A program made the translations under genes and the position numbers. The notes beneath the pieces were generated by a model. The model saw only the letters and a list, made by a program, of their open reading frames with translations, had not been told where the DNA came from and searched no databases. From a virus, in IMG/VR virus record IMGVR_UViG_3300025120_000727, positions 1-20,564 of that record: a stretch of DNA of 20,564 nt; one strand, 5' to 3'. Each line of letters starts with the position of its first letter. Position 1 is the stretch's first letter. This document shows positions 14,230 through 20,397 of the stretch, one piece after another.

Positions 14230-16602
14230 ATGCCATCTACTAACGCCTCAACTATTCAAGTTAATAAAAGAGATGGTAGAAAAGAAACTTTAGACATTAA
14301 CAAAATTCATTTCGTAGTTGAAGAAGCCTGTGAAGGTTTATCAGGAGTATCTGCATCGTTAATTGAAATGAACGCCAACATACAATTCTATGACGGCATG
14401 ACAACTAAAGATATTCAAAACGTTTTAGTAAGATCAGCAAATGATTTAATTAGTTTAGATGCACCCAACTATCAATTTGCCGCGGCAAGACTTCTTTTAT
14501 ATGATGTAAGAAAAGAAGCACACGGACAGTACGAATACACACCATTTTTAAAACTTATTTTAAGAAATATTAGAGTAGGAGTGTATGATAAAGGCATTGT
14601 AGAAAAATATAATAAAACAGAACTTAAAAAGTTAAACACATGGATAAGAAGGGACAGAGATCTTAGGTTTACATATGCCGGACTAAGACAAGTTGTTGAC
14701 AAATATCTTGTACAAGATAGATCTTCAGGAGAATTATATGAAACTCCGCAGGATATGTACATGATGATTTCAGCCACACTATTTGGAGATTATCCAACAA
14801 AAACAAGGATGAGCTATGTTAAGAAATATTATGACGCAATATCACAACACAAAATCAATATTCCAACTCCGGTTATGGCCGGTGTTAGGACGCCTATCAG
14901 ACAGTTTGCAAGTTGCGTACTCGTTGACAGTGACGACACTTTGTCTAGCATTTTTAGTAGCGATATGGCCATTGGTCTTTATGTGGCTCGTAGGGCAGGG
15001 ATCGGTATCAACGCTGGTAGGATCAGAGGCATCAATTCGAAAATAAGAGGTGGTGAAGTACAACACACAGGTGTCATTCCGTTCCTTAAAAAGTTTGAAT
15101 CAACTGTGAGATGTTGTACACAGAATGGAGTACGTGGCGGTAATGCAACTGTACACTTTCCAATATGGCACCAAGAGATAGAAGATATTTTAGTTTTAAA
15201 AAATAACAAAGGTACAGAAGATAACAGAGTAAGAAGAATGGATTACTCAATACAAATTAGTAAATTATTCTATGAAAGATTTATAAACGACGAAGAAATA
15301 ACTTTATTCTCGCCACACCAAGCACCAGGTTTATACGATGCATTCGGTATGCCTGAATTTGATGCACTTTACTTAAAATATGAAAAAGACAAAACTGTTC
15401 CTAAGAAAACAATTAAAGCACAAAGTTTATTTTTTGACTTGTTAAAAGAAAGAGCAGAAACTGGTCGTATCTATATCATGAACATTGACCATGCTAACAC
15501 CCACTCGAGTTTCAAAGACAGAATCTCAATGAGTAACTTATGTCAAGAAATTACTCTGCCAACTAAACCAATTACTCACATTGATGACGAAAAAGGTGAA
15601 ATTGCGCTTTGTATTCTTTCTGCTATAAACGTTGGAACGATTAACAATCCAGATGAACTAGAAAACTTATGCGACTTGAGTGTTAGGGCGTTGGATGAAA
15701 TTATTGACTACCAGGACTATCCAGTCAAAGCCGCAGAAGTTAGTACCAAAGCAAGAAGAAGTTTAGGTATAGGTTATATTGGATTGGCACACTATCTTGC
15801 AAAACAAGGTTTGAAATATTCTGACAAAAATGCTTGGGATTCAGTAGACAGACTTACAGAAGCTTTTCAATTCTACTTACTACAAGCATCAAACGATTTA
15901 GCAAAAGAAAAAGGCAAGTGTACTGGCTTTGAAAGAACAAAATACGCAGATGGCTTACTTCCTATTGATCACTACAAAAAAGAAGTAGACGACATTGTGC
16001 CACACAAACAAAGATATGCTTGGGAGGCATTAAGGAAAGACATTGCCAAACACGGATTAAGACACAGCACACTTTCAGCACAGATGCCATCAGAATCTAG
16101 TTCGGTAGTTTCAAATGCTACCAATGGTATAGAACCACCAAGAGCATTATTATCAATCAAGAAGAGTAAAAAAGGTCCATTGAAACAGATTGTTCCAGGA
16201 TTTCCAAAACTTAAAAACGATTATACTTTGTTATGGGATATGCCAGACAACACAGGGTACATAAACATTGTGTCTGTGATGCAAAAATACTTTGATCAAG
16301 CCATATCGGGCAACTGGAGCTACAATCCTTTACATTACGAGAACAACGAAGTGCCTTTAAGTGCAATGGCTACAGATCTACTAACAACATACAAATATGG
16401 TTGGAAAACAAGTTACTATCAAAACACGTATGACTTTAAAGGTGAAGAAGATGAGGTACAACCAGCTGGTATCAATGCCACAGTTACTGATGATGATGGT
16501 GAAGATGTAGAACTACCTCAAGATATAAACAACGTAAATGGCACAGGACAAATAAATACCGCCACTGAAGACGATGGTGAGTGTGAGGCCTGCACCATAT
16601 AA
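14230..16602 (+). CDS. nrdA: Class Ia ribonucleoside-diphosphate reductase, alpha subunit
   Basis: This 790-residue NrdA reduces ribonucleoside diphosphates to deoxy forms. An ATP-cone (NKRDGRKETLDINKIH, near residue 15) opens the protein. The active-site set aligns closely with E. coli numbering: redox Cys229 (FASCV), Asn436/Cys438/Glu440 in SNLCQE, redox Cys461 (LCILSAINVG), and radical-transfer Tyr729-Tyr730 (YYQNT). The C-terminus ends in the thioredoxin/glutaredoxin-exchanging pair Cys785-Glu-Ala-Cys788. No intein or frameshift is seen. The in-frame ATG at 14128 would add 34 Lys/Asn-rich residues; I reject it because the conserved N-terminus fits the ATG at 14230. nrdB starts 12 nt after the stop. 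Regulation is through the sigma70-type promoter at 14070-14098. Confidence 0.97.
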   Translation: MPSTNASTIQVNKRDGRKETLDINKIHFVVEEACEGLSGVSASLIEMNANIQFYDGMTTKDIQNVLVRSANDLISLDAPNYQFAAARLLLYDVRKEAHGQYEYTPFLKLILRNIRVGVYDKGIVEKYNKTELKKLNTWIRRDRDLRFTYAGLRQVVDKYLVQDRSSGELYETPQDMYMMISATLFGDYPTKTRMSYVKKYYDAISQHKINIPTPVMAGVRTPIRQFASCVLVDSDDTLSSIFSSDMAIGLYVARRAGIGINAGRIRGINSKIRGGEVQHTGVIPFLKKFESTVRCCTQNGVRGGNATVHFPIWHQEIEDILVLKNNKGTEDNRVRRMDYSIQISKLFYERFINDEEITLFSPHQAPGLYDAFGMPEFDALYLKYEKDKTVPKKTIKAQSLFFDLLKERAETGRIYIMNIDHANTHSSFKDRISMSNLCQEITLPTKPITHIDDEKGEIALCILSAINVGTINNPDELENLCDLSVRALDEIIDYQDYPVKAAEVSTKARRSLGIGYIGLAHYLAKQGLKYSDKNAWDSVDRLTEAFQFYLLQASNDLAKEKGKCTGFERTKYADGLLPIDHYKKEVDDIVPHKQRYAWEALRKDIAKHGLRHSTLSAQMPSESSSVVSNATNGIEPPRALLSIKKSKKGPLKQIVPGFPKLKNDYTLLWDMPDNTGYINIVSVMQKYFDQAISGNWSYNPLHYENNEVPLSAMATDLLTTYKYGWKTSYYQNTYDFKGEEDEVQPAGINATVTDDDGEDVELPQDINNVNGTGQINTATEDDGECEACTI

Positions 16603-16614
16603 TCAATTAAAACT

Positions 16615-17715
16615 ATGCCAAAAACTGTTTTTAACAAATCTGCTGTTGACTTTACAAAGCAACCTATGTTTTTTGGTGAAGATCAAAACACACAAAGGTT
16701 TGATGTATACAAATATCCAATTTTTGACAAACTTACACAACAACAGTTAGGTTATTTTTGGAGACCGGAAGAAGTTTCATTACAAAAAGACAGAGCAGAT
16801 TTTCAAACATTTAGACCAGAACAAAAACATATTTTTACTTCAAACTTAAAATATCAAACACTGTTAGATAGTGTACAAGGTAGAGGTCCAGCATTGGCTT
16901 TTTTACCTTACATCAGTTTACCAGAACTAGAAGCCTGTGTTATTACTTGGGATTTCTTTGAAACAATTCATTCGAGAAGTTACACACACATAATAAAAAA
17001 TGTTTATCCAGATCCGTCAGAAGTGTTTGATAAAATTATGGATGATGAAGAAATACTAAAACGTGCTAGATCAGTTACACAGTACTATGATGATTTTATT
17101 GAATATGCTAAACAATGGGACGTTAATGGCAGAGGTTCTACAAAAGTTTTAAAGAAAAAACTTTATCTTGCAATGTCAAATGTTAACCTACTAGAAGGAT
17201 TAAGATTCTATGTATCTTTCGCTTGTACTTTTGCATTTGGTGAACTAAAACTTATGGAAGGCTCAGCAAAAATACTTTCATTGATTGCTAGAGATGAATC
17301 ACAACACTTGGCTATTTCAACTGCAATTATAAAAAACTGGCAGGCAGGTGATGACAAAGAAATGAAAACTATTGCAAAAGAATGCGAAGCAGAAGTGATC
17401 AAAATGTACAAAAAATGTGTTGATGAAGAAAAAGCATGGACCAAGTACCTGTTTAAAGATGGCTCTATCATTGGGCTAAATGAAAAACTTTTAAGCAATT
17501 ACGTTGAATGGATCGCCAATAAAAGATTAAGATCAATTGGACTTGATCCCCAATATGATGTTCCAGCCAACCAAAACCCACTGCCATGGACTGAACACTG
17601 GTTAAGTTCAAAAGGTATGCAGGTAGCTCCACAAGAGACAGAGGTAGAATCTTATATTGTTGGTGGTATTAAGCAAGACGTAAAACAAGGTCAATTTTCT
17701 AAATTTAAATTGTAA
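16615..17715 (+). CDS. nrdB: Class Ia ribonucleotide reductase, beta subunit
   Basis: This 366-residue NrdB carries the diiron-tyrosyl radical cofactor for NrdA. All ligands are visible in the expected order: Asp85 (LLDSVQGR), Glu116 and His119 with radical Tyr123 in ETIHSRSYTHII, Glu194 (LLEGLRF), and Glu228/His231 in ARDESQH. The presence of the radical Tyr places it in class Ia rather than the Tyr-less class Ic. It is complete, with the C-terminal tail that docks to NrdA. It lies 12 nt after nrdA with no promoter or Shine-Dalgarno sequence of its own, so it is translated from the same mRNA. AATAAATA at 16551-16558, inside the end of nrdA, might be a late box but is unproven. Confidence 0.97.
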   Translation: MPKTVFNKSAVDFTKQPMFFGEDQNTQRFDVYKYPIFDKLTQQQLGYFWRPEEVSLQKDRADFQTFRPEQKHIFTSNLKYQTLLDSVQGRGPALAFLPYISLPELEACVITWDFFETIHSRSYTHIIKNVYPDPSEVFDKIMDDEEILKRARSVTQYYDDFIEYAKQWDVNGRGSTKVLKKKLYLAMSNVNLLEGLRFYVSFACTFAFGELKLMEGSAKILSLIARDESQHLAISTAIIKNWQAGDDKEMKTIAKECEAEVIKMYKKCVDEEKAWTKYLFKDGSIIGLNEKLLSNYVEWIANKRLRSIGLDPQYDVPANQNPLPWTEHWLSSKGMQVAPQETEVESYIVGGIKQDVKQGQFSKFKL

Positions 17716-17722
17716 TTTACAA

Positions 17723-17751
17723 TTATCACGTTAGACCAACTTCATTATAAT
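17723..17751 (+). promoter_or_regulatory. Possible sigma70 promoter before the PAAR gene
   Basis: TTATCA (17723-17728, four of six) and TATAAT (17746-17751, six of six) are separated by 17 bp. It lies just after nrdB and 30 nt before the PAAR gene. It is weaker than the promoters at 11659 and 20362. Confidence 0.4.
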
Positions 17752-17768
17752 AGCCGTTAATTTTACTC

Positions 17769-17776
17769 CATAAATA
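17769..17776 (+). promoter_or_regulatory. T4-late-like box CATAAATA, 5 nt before the ATG
   Basis: CATAAATA is identical to the box at 5100 that precedes the structural operon, and ends exactly 5 nt before the PAAR ATG (17782). Late timing is expected for a spike-tip protein. The predicted mRNA would start at about the ATG. Confidence 0.5.
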
Positions 17777-17781
17777 TCAAT

Positions 17782-18078
17782 ATGAGTCAACCCATAGCAA
17801 GAAAAGGTGATAAAGAAGCAAGCCATTGTTCACCACCTACACGTGATGGTGCATTTAGATCTGTGTTTGCTAATGGTATACCTGTGTCCGGTGATGGACA
17901 CGCAAACACTGTACATCTATTCCCTTTTAAATGTCCGATCTGTTGCCTACCACACACTGCAACATTGTCGGCAACTACCAGTTCGGTTTTTGCAGAAGGC
18001 AGACGAGTGGGTCGAGTAGGAGATCCAACTTGTACAAGTGTTGTGCAAGGTTCACCCAATGTGTTTGTAGGAGGATAA
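17782..18078 (+). CDS. PAAR-domain tail-spike tip protein
   Basis: This 98-residue Gly-rich, beta-type protein has the PAAR pattern: PIARKGDKEASH (4-15), NGIPVSGDGH (31-40) and GRVGDPTC (77-84) as turns of the cone. His15, Cys16, His40, Cys51, Cys54, Cys55, His58 and Cys84 include the likely zinc ligands. In T4 the PAAR protein gp5.4 caps the central spike and makes the piercing tip. Here the insertion CPICCLPH (51-58) gives more cysteines than a minimal PAAR. No effector domain is fused, as expected for a phage spike. The next gene starts 1 nt after the stop, with its ribosome-binding site inside the PAAR end, so the two are coexpressed. Confidence 0.85.
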   Translation: MSQPIARKGDKEASHCSPPTRDGAFRSVFANGIPVSGDGHANTVHLFPFKCPICCLPHTATLSATTSSVFAEGRRVGRVGDPTCTSVVQGSPNVFVGG

Positions 18079-18079
18079 C

Positions 18080-19294
18080 ATGACAGTAAATCAAGGGCTA
18101 AAAAGTTTTGCTGAAAGTTCTCCAGAATTTACAAATCAAGGAATTAGCAATTTAATTAATGTGGTCAACACTGGCTGGGTTGCAAAAAACAGACTGTTGG
18201 CACAAAAAATAGACGTCAGCACTGTAATTACAGATAGTCAAAGAAATGACTTGGCCGACGATCTAGCAACACACGAGTATTTGAATTTAGGAAGGGTGCT
18301 AGAAGACTTGTCGTTGCACACTCCAAAAATCTTTACAGGTGTGTTAGGCGAACAAGATCCCAACAGTGACGAAGCAAACAGAGGTTCTTTTGTTAATCAT
18401 ATTCAATCTGTGCAAGGCTTTATAGGCACTGTGCCTTTTTTATATGGATACACGGCTAACTCAATCAACAAAGGTGTAGCAGGACATTTTGGAACAGTCA
18501 GCGGCAGTTTAGATTCAGCAATGGAAACTTTAAGAGAATCTGTTGTGAGAATTACTAAAGCAGAACTAACAACTGACACGGCACTTCAAACTGCCTTGAC
18601 AAATTTAAACAATTTTTTAGACACGCTGGATGGCAGTACAGATGCAAACAATACAAGTTATAATAATCTAAGAGCGGCATACGTGACAGCGGCAAATAAT
18701 TTTAACACTGCTTTGGCAAACGGAGCATATGATACATTTAGAGAAAATATTATAACTGCTAGAAAAATTGTTGTAGATCAAATAGCTCTTGAAGTAAGTA
18801 ATCTAGGAGTGATTAGAACCTTTGAAGCTCAGCTGGCTGATATCAGTTCTTACGTGAACATGGCAACAGACTCAGATGTAAGGAACTTAATGATTAGGAC
18901 CAGTAATAATAAAAAATTTGTAGAATATTTTGAGAACTATGCACATCGTGATGGACTTTTAAATCCATTATTTGAAACTAGCGATAGTTCTATAGAACAG
19001 CAAGTCAAAGATATGTTAAGTTTACAAGGATTGCCCGATGTGACTGATCCTTTAGATTTGGATTCGGTAGCAAACAAAGCCTCTAGAGATTCAAGATTAA
19101 TCACAACAGTAAGTTTTCAAGGCAAAACTACAGAAGAAATAATAAATCTAGCCTGTGATTTCCTAAAAATTACAAAAGGTGGTAAGAACATATATGGTTT
19201 AAGTGAAAGTCTTTTAGACAACATGAACAACCACGATATTACAATAATCAAAAATCAAATTACTGCAAATCAAGAAGTAGATACTTTAAATTAA
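18080..19294 (+). CDS. Virion structural protein (baseplate/tail associated), unknown family
   Basis: This 404-residue protein is rich in Asn, Asp, Thr, Leu and Ser. It has long helical stretches around residues 140-260 and an Asn-rich linker (DGSTDANNTSYNN, about 184-196). The strong AGGAGGA site (18069-18075) lies in the end of the PAAR gene, which indicates high late expression together with the spike tip. No catalytic motif, signal or membrane segment is visible. Neighbourhood and composition point to a tail or baseplate component, but I do not recognise a named T4 homologue. It converges on the bL12 gene, with 18 AT-rich bases between and no clear terminator. Confidence 0.65.
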   Translation: MTVNQGLKSFAESSPEFTNQGISNLINVVNTGWVAKNRLLAQKIDVSTVITDSQRNDLADDLATHEYLNLGRVLEDLSLHTPKIFTGVLGEQDPNSDEANRGSFVNHIQSVQGFIGTVPFLYGYTANSINKGVAGHFGTVSGSLDSAMETLRESVVRITKAELTTDTALQTALTNLNNFLDTLDGSTDANNTSYNNLRAAYVTAANNFNTALANGAYDTFRENIITARKIVVDQIALEVSNLGVIRTFEAQLADISSYVNMATDSDVRNLMIRTSNNKKFVEYFENYAHRDGLLNPLFETSDSSIEQQVKDMLSLQGLPDVTDPLDLDSVANKASRDSRLITTVSFQGKTTEEIINLACDFLKITKGGKNIYGLSESLLDNMNNHDITIIKNQITANQEVDTLN

Positions 19295-19312
19295 AAAATT
19301 TTATAATTGAAT

Positions 19313-19675
19313 TTATTTGAGGTCAACAGTGGCACCCTCGGCTTCTAGTGCTTTTTTCATTTCTTCTGCGTCGGATTTATCTATATCCTCTTTCACTGCT
19401 TTAGGTAGACCTTCAACAAAATTTTTGGCTTCCAAAAGTCCAAGTCCTAATATCTCTTTGACTTTTTTAAGCACAGCAATTTTTTTACCATCAGCAAATC
19501 CTGTTATCAGTACTGATGCTGTGGTTTTTGCTTCTGCTGGAGCTTCTGCTGTAGCTGGAGCCATGCCTGCAACTGCTGTAACACCCCACTCGTCTTCAAG
19601 TTTGTTGGCCAAATCAGCCGCTTCTTGCAGTGTTAGTTTACCCAATTGTTCTACTAATGCATTAATGTCTGCCAT
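19313..19675 (-). CDS. rplL: Ribosomal protein bL12 (L7/L12), phage-encoded
   Basis: This complete 120-residue bL12 has the N-terminal dimerisation domain (about residues 1-34), a short Ala/Pro-rich hinge (about 38-51), and the C-terminal factor-binding domain (52-120). The conserved GLGL (77-80) and EAK (82-84) core is intact, and the C-terminus ends in TVDLK (compare E. coli EVEVK). The protein sits on the ribosomal stalk and recruits IF2, EF-Tu, EF-G and release factors. The start is the ATG at 19675, behind a good Shine-Dalgarno sequence (AGGAAA). The in-frame ATG 11 codons upstream lies inside the 42-residue ORF and is rejected. The stop of that ORF lies 2 nt before this ATG, so translation is probably coupled. 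Phage bL12 genes have been reported in marine phage genomes; no other ribosomal protein is seen here. Confidence 0.95.
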   Translation of the reverse strand: MADINALVEQLGKLTLQEAADLANKLEDEWGVTAVAGMAPATAEAPAEAKTTASVLITGFADGKKIAVLKKVKEILGLGLLEAKNFVEGLPKAVKEDIDKSDAEEMKKALEAEGATVDLK

Positions 19676-19677
19676 TG

Positions 19678-19806
19678 CTATTTCCTTTTGCGTCGACCCA
19701 TGTACCATTCTCCTGGTTCATAGTCCCATCTTTTGCCGTGGTGTCCTCTTAAATCAGCATACCACATTCTTATTCTCACGATAAATCTGATATATTTTCT
19801 TAGCAT
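19678..19806 (-). CDS. Very small basic protein upstream of bL12
   Basis: This 42-residue ORF is rich in Arg, Lys, Trp and Tyr (strongly basic, four Trp or more in the aromatic-rich middle, ending GRRKRK). It fills the space between the two leftward genes. Its start is 9 nt after the preceding stop and its TAG is 2 nt before the bL12 ATG. The fit between neighbours and the biased composition support a real gene. An internal ATG at residue 14 is an alternative start. The basic, aromatic character would suit binding to RNA or the ribosome, but no family is recognised. The bL12 Shine-Dalgarno sequence lies in its last codons, so ribosomes translating it would pass on to bL12. Confidence 0.6.
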   Translation of the reverse strand: MLRKYIRFIVRIRMWYADLRGHHGKRWDYEPGEWYMGRRKRK

Positions 19807-19815
19807 ATAACTAAT

Positions 19816-20085
19816 TTATCTCGATAGTTTCTTTTTACGCCCTAAAGGCACTTTAACCATTCTTGAAACCTTGTTGCCTTTTCTATTAGTGTACTCAACA
19901 CTGACTTCGGTAGTACCTTTTGGTAAACTGCTTTGAAGTCCTTTAATAATTTTTTTGAATGACAATCCCTCTTTGGTCTCATCAAATTCTTTTAAATCAG
20001 TTACTCTAATAGATAGTTTTCTCTTGCCTTTGGCATCTATTAGTGGTTGAAATGCTTTTTCTACTGCTTGTTGTTCTGGATTCAT
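19816..20085 (-). CDS. Small basic hypothetical protein, first gene of the bL12 operon
   Basis: This 89-residue protein has a helical N-terminus and a strand-rich middle (RKLSIRVTDLKEF; TTEVSVEYTNRKGNKVSRMVKVPL). It ends in the very basic tail GRKKKLSR. No known family is recognised. The alternating charge and basic tail suggest nucleic-acid or ribosome contact, which is inference. It heads the leftward operon that continues with the 42-residue ORF and bL12. A perfect sigma70 promoter (20091-20119) sits 5 nt before its ATG, predicting an almost leaderless early transcript. Confidence 0.7.
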   Translation of the reverse strand: MNPEQQAVEKAFQPLIDAKGKRKLSIRVTDLKEFDETKEGLSFKKIIKGLQSSLPKGTTEVSVEYTNRKGNKVSRMVKVPLGRKKKLSR

Positions 20086-20090
20086 ACCTT

Positions 20091-20119
20091 ATTATATATT
20101 GCGAAAGTGTTTTTGTCAA
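20091..20119 (-). promoter_or_regulatory. Perfect sigma70 promoter of the bL12 operon
   Basis: Read on the minus strand, TTGACA (20114-20119) and TATAAT (20091-20096) are separated by 17 bp, 12 of 12 to consensus. Only 5 nt separate the -10 box from the ATG at 20085, so transcription should begin at or within the start codon. This would drive the unknown gene, the 42-residue ORF and bL12. Confidence 0.85.
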
Positions 20120-20125
20120 CTGTGA

Positions 20126-20320
20126 TTAGAAAGTTCTTTTGTATTGCCATAATTGCATTTCACCATTGTACATATCTTCCATGGCTTTGAACTTGTCCTC
20201 ACATGCAGACCAATCTATGCTGTGTTGGTAGTAGCATTTTTTGTTGAAATTTTTATAGGTTGGGAAACTGTGCTGACCTGCACAACCGGTGGTTATTAAA
20301 ATTATTGTTAGCCAACGCAT
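20126..20320 (-). CDS. Small putative lipoprotein
   Basis: This 64-residue protein begins MRWLTIILITTGCAGQ: a basic residue, a short hydrophobic stretch, then a lipobox-like ITTGC with Cys13 as the lipidated residue. The mature part of about 52 residues is polar and aromatic, with two more cysteines (29, 40). It would be anchored to the inner or outer membrane of the host. Small phage lipoproteins include outer-membrane spanin subunits and superinfection-exclusion proteins. There is no Pro-rich segment or adjacent inner-membrane spanin here to support the first. It precedes the bL12 operon on the same strand but has its own likely promoter (20327-20354). Confidence 0.6.
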   Translation of the reverse strand: MRWLTIILITTGCAGQHSFPTYKNFNKKCYYQHSIDWSACEDKFKAMEDMYNGEMQLWQYKRTF

Positions 20321-20326
20321 AATAGT

Positions 20327-20354
20327 AGTTTAAAGTATTTACAAGCAGAGTCAA
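20327..20354 (-). promoter_or_regulatory. Probable sigma70 promoter of the lipoprotein gene
   Basis: On the minus strand, TTGACT (20349-20354, five of six) and TAAACT (20327-20332, four of six) are 16 bp apart. Six nt separate the -10 box from the ATG at 20320, again predicting a leaderless transcript. It lies back to back with the tmRNA promoter. Confidence 0.45.
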
Positions 20355-20361
20355 GTTGTAT

Positions 20362-20390
20362 TTGACAGTAAATTGGTTATAGTTTATAAT
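20362..20390 (+). promoter_or_regulatory. Perfect sigma70 promoter of the tmRNA gene
   Basis: TTGACA (20362-20367), a 17-bp spacer and TATAAT (20385-20390) match the consensus 12 of 12. The predicted start near 20397 lies just before the acceptor piece of the permuted tmRNA. It diverges from the lipoprotein promoter, the two -35 boxes being 7 bp apart. Confidence 0.85.
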
Positions 20391-20397
20391 TAAAACG

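Noticed and set aside
17787-18059. 90-codon open frame antisense to PAAR
   Set aside because: PAAR on the + strand has clear domain motifs and start signals; the antisense frame has none.
19317-19784. 155-codon open frame on the + strand opposite bL12
   Set aside because: It is the antisense shadow of a clear bL12 gene; the low-complexity Ser/Ala protein mirrors the bL12 codons.
20126-20320. Small lipoprotein as an outer-membrane spanin (Rz1-like)
   Set aside because: No Pro-rich region and no nested or adjacent inner-membrane spanin; kept only as a putative lipoprotein.
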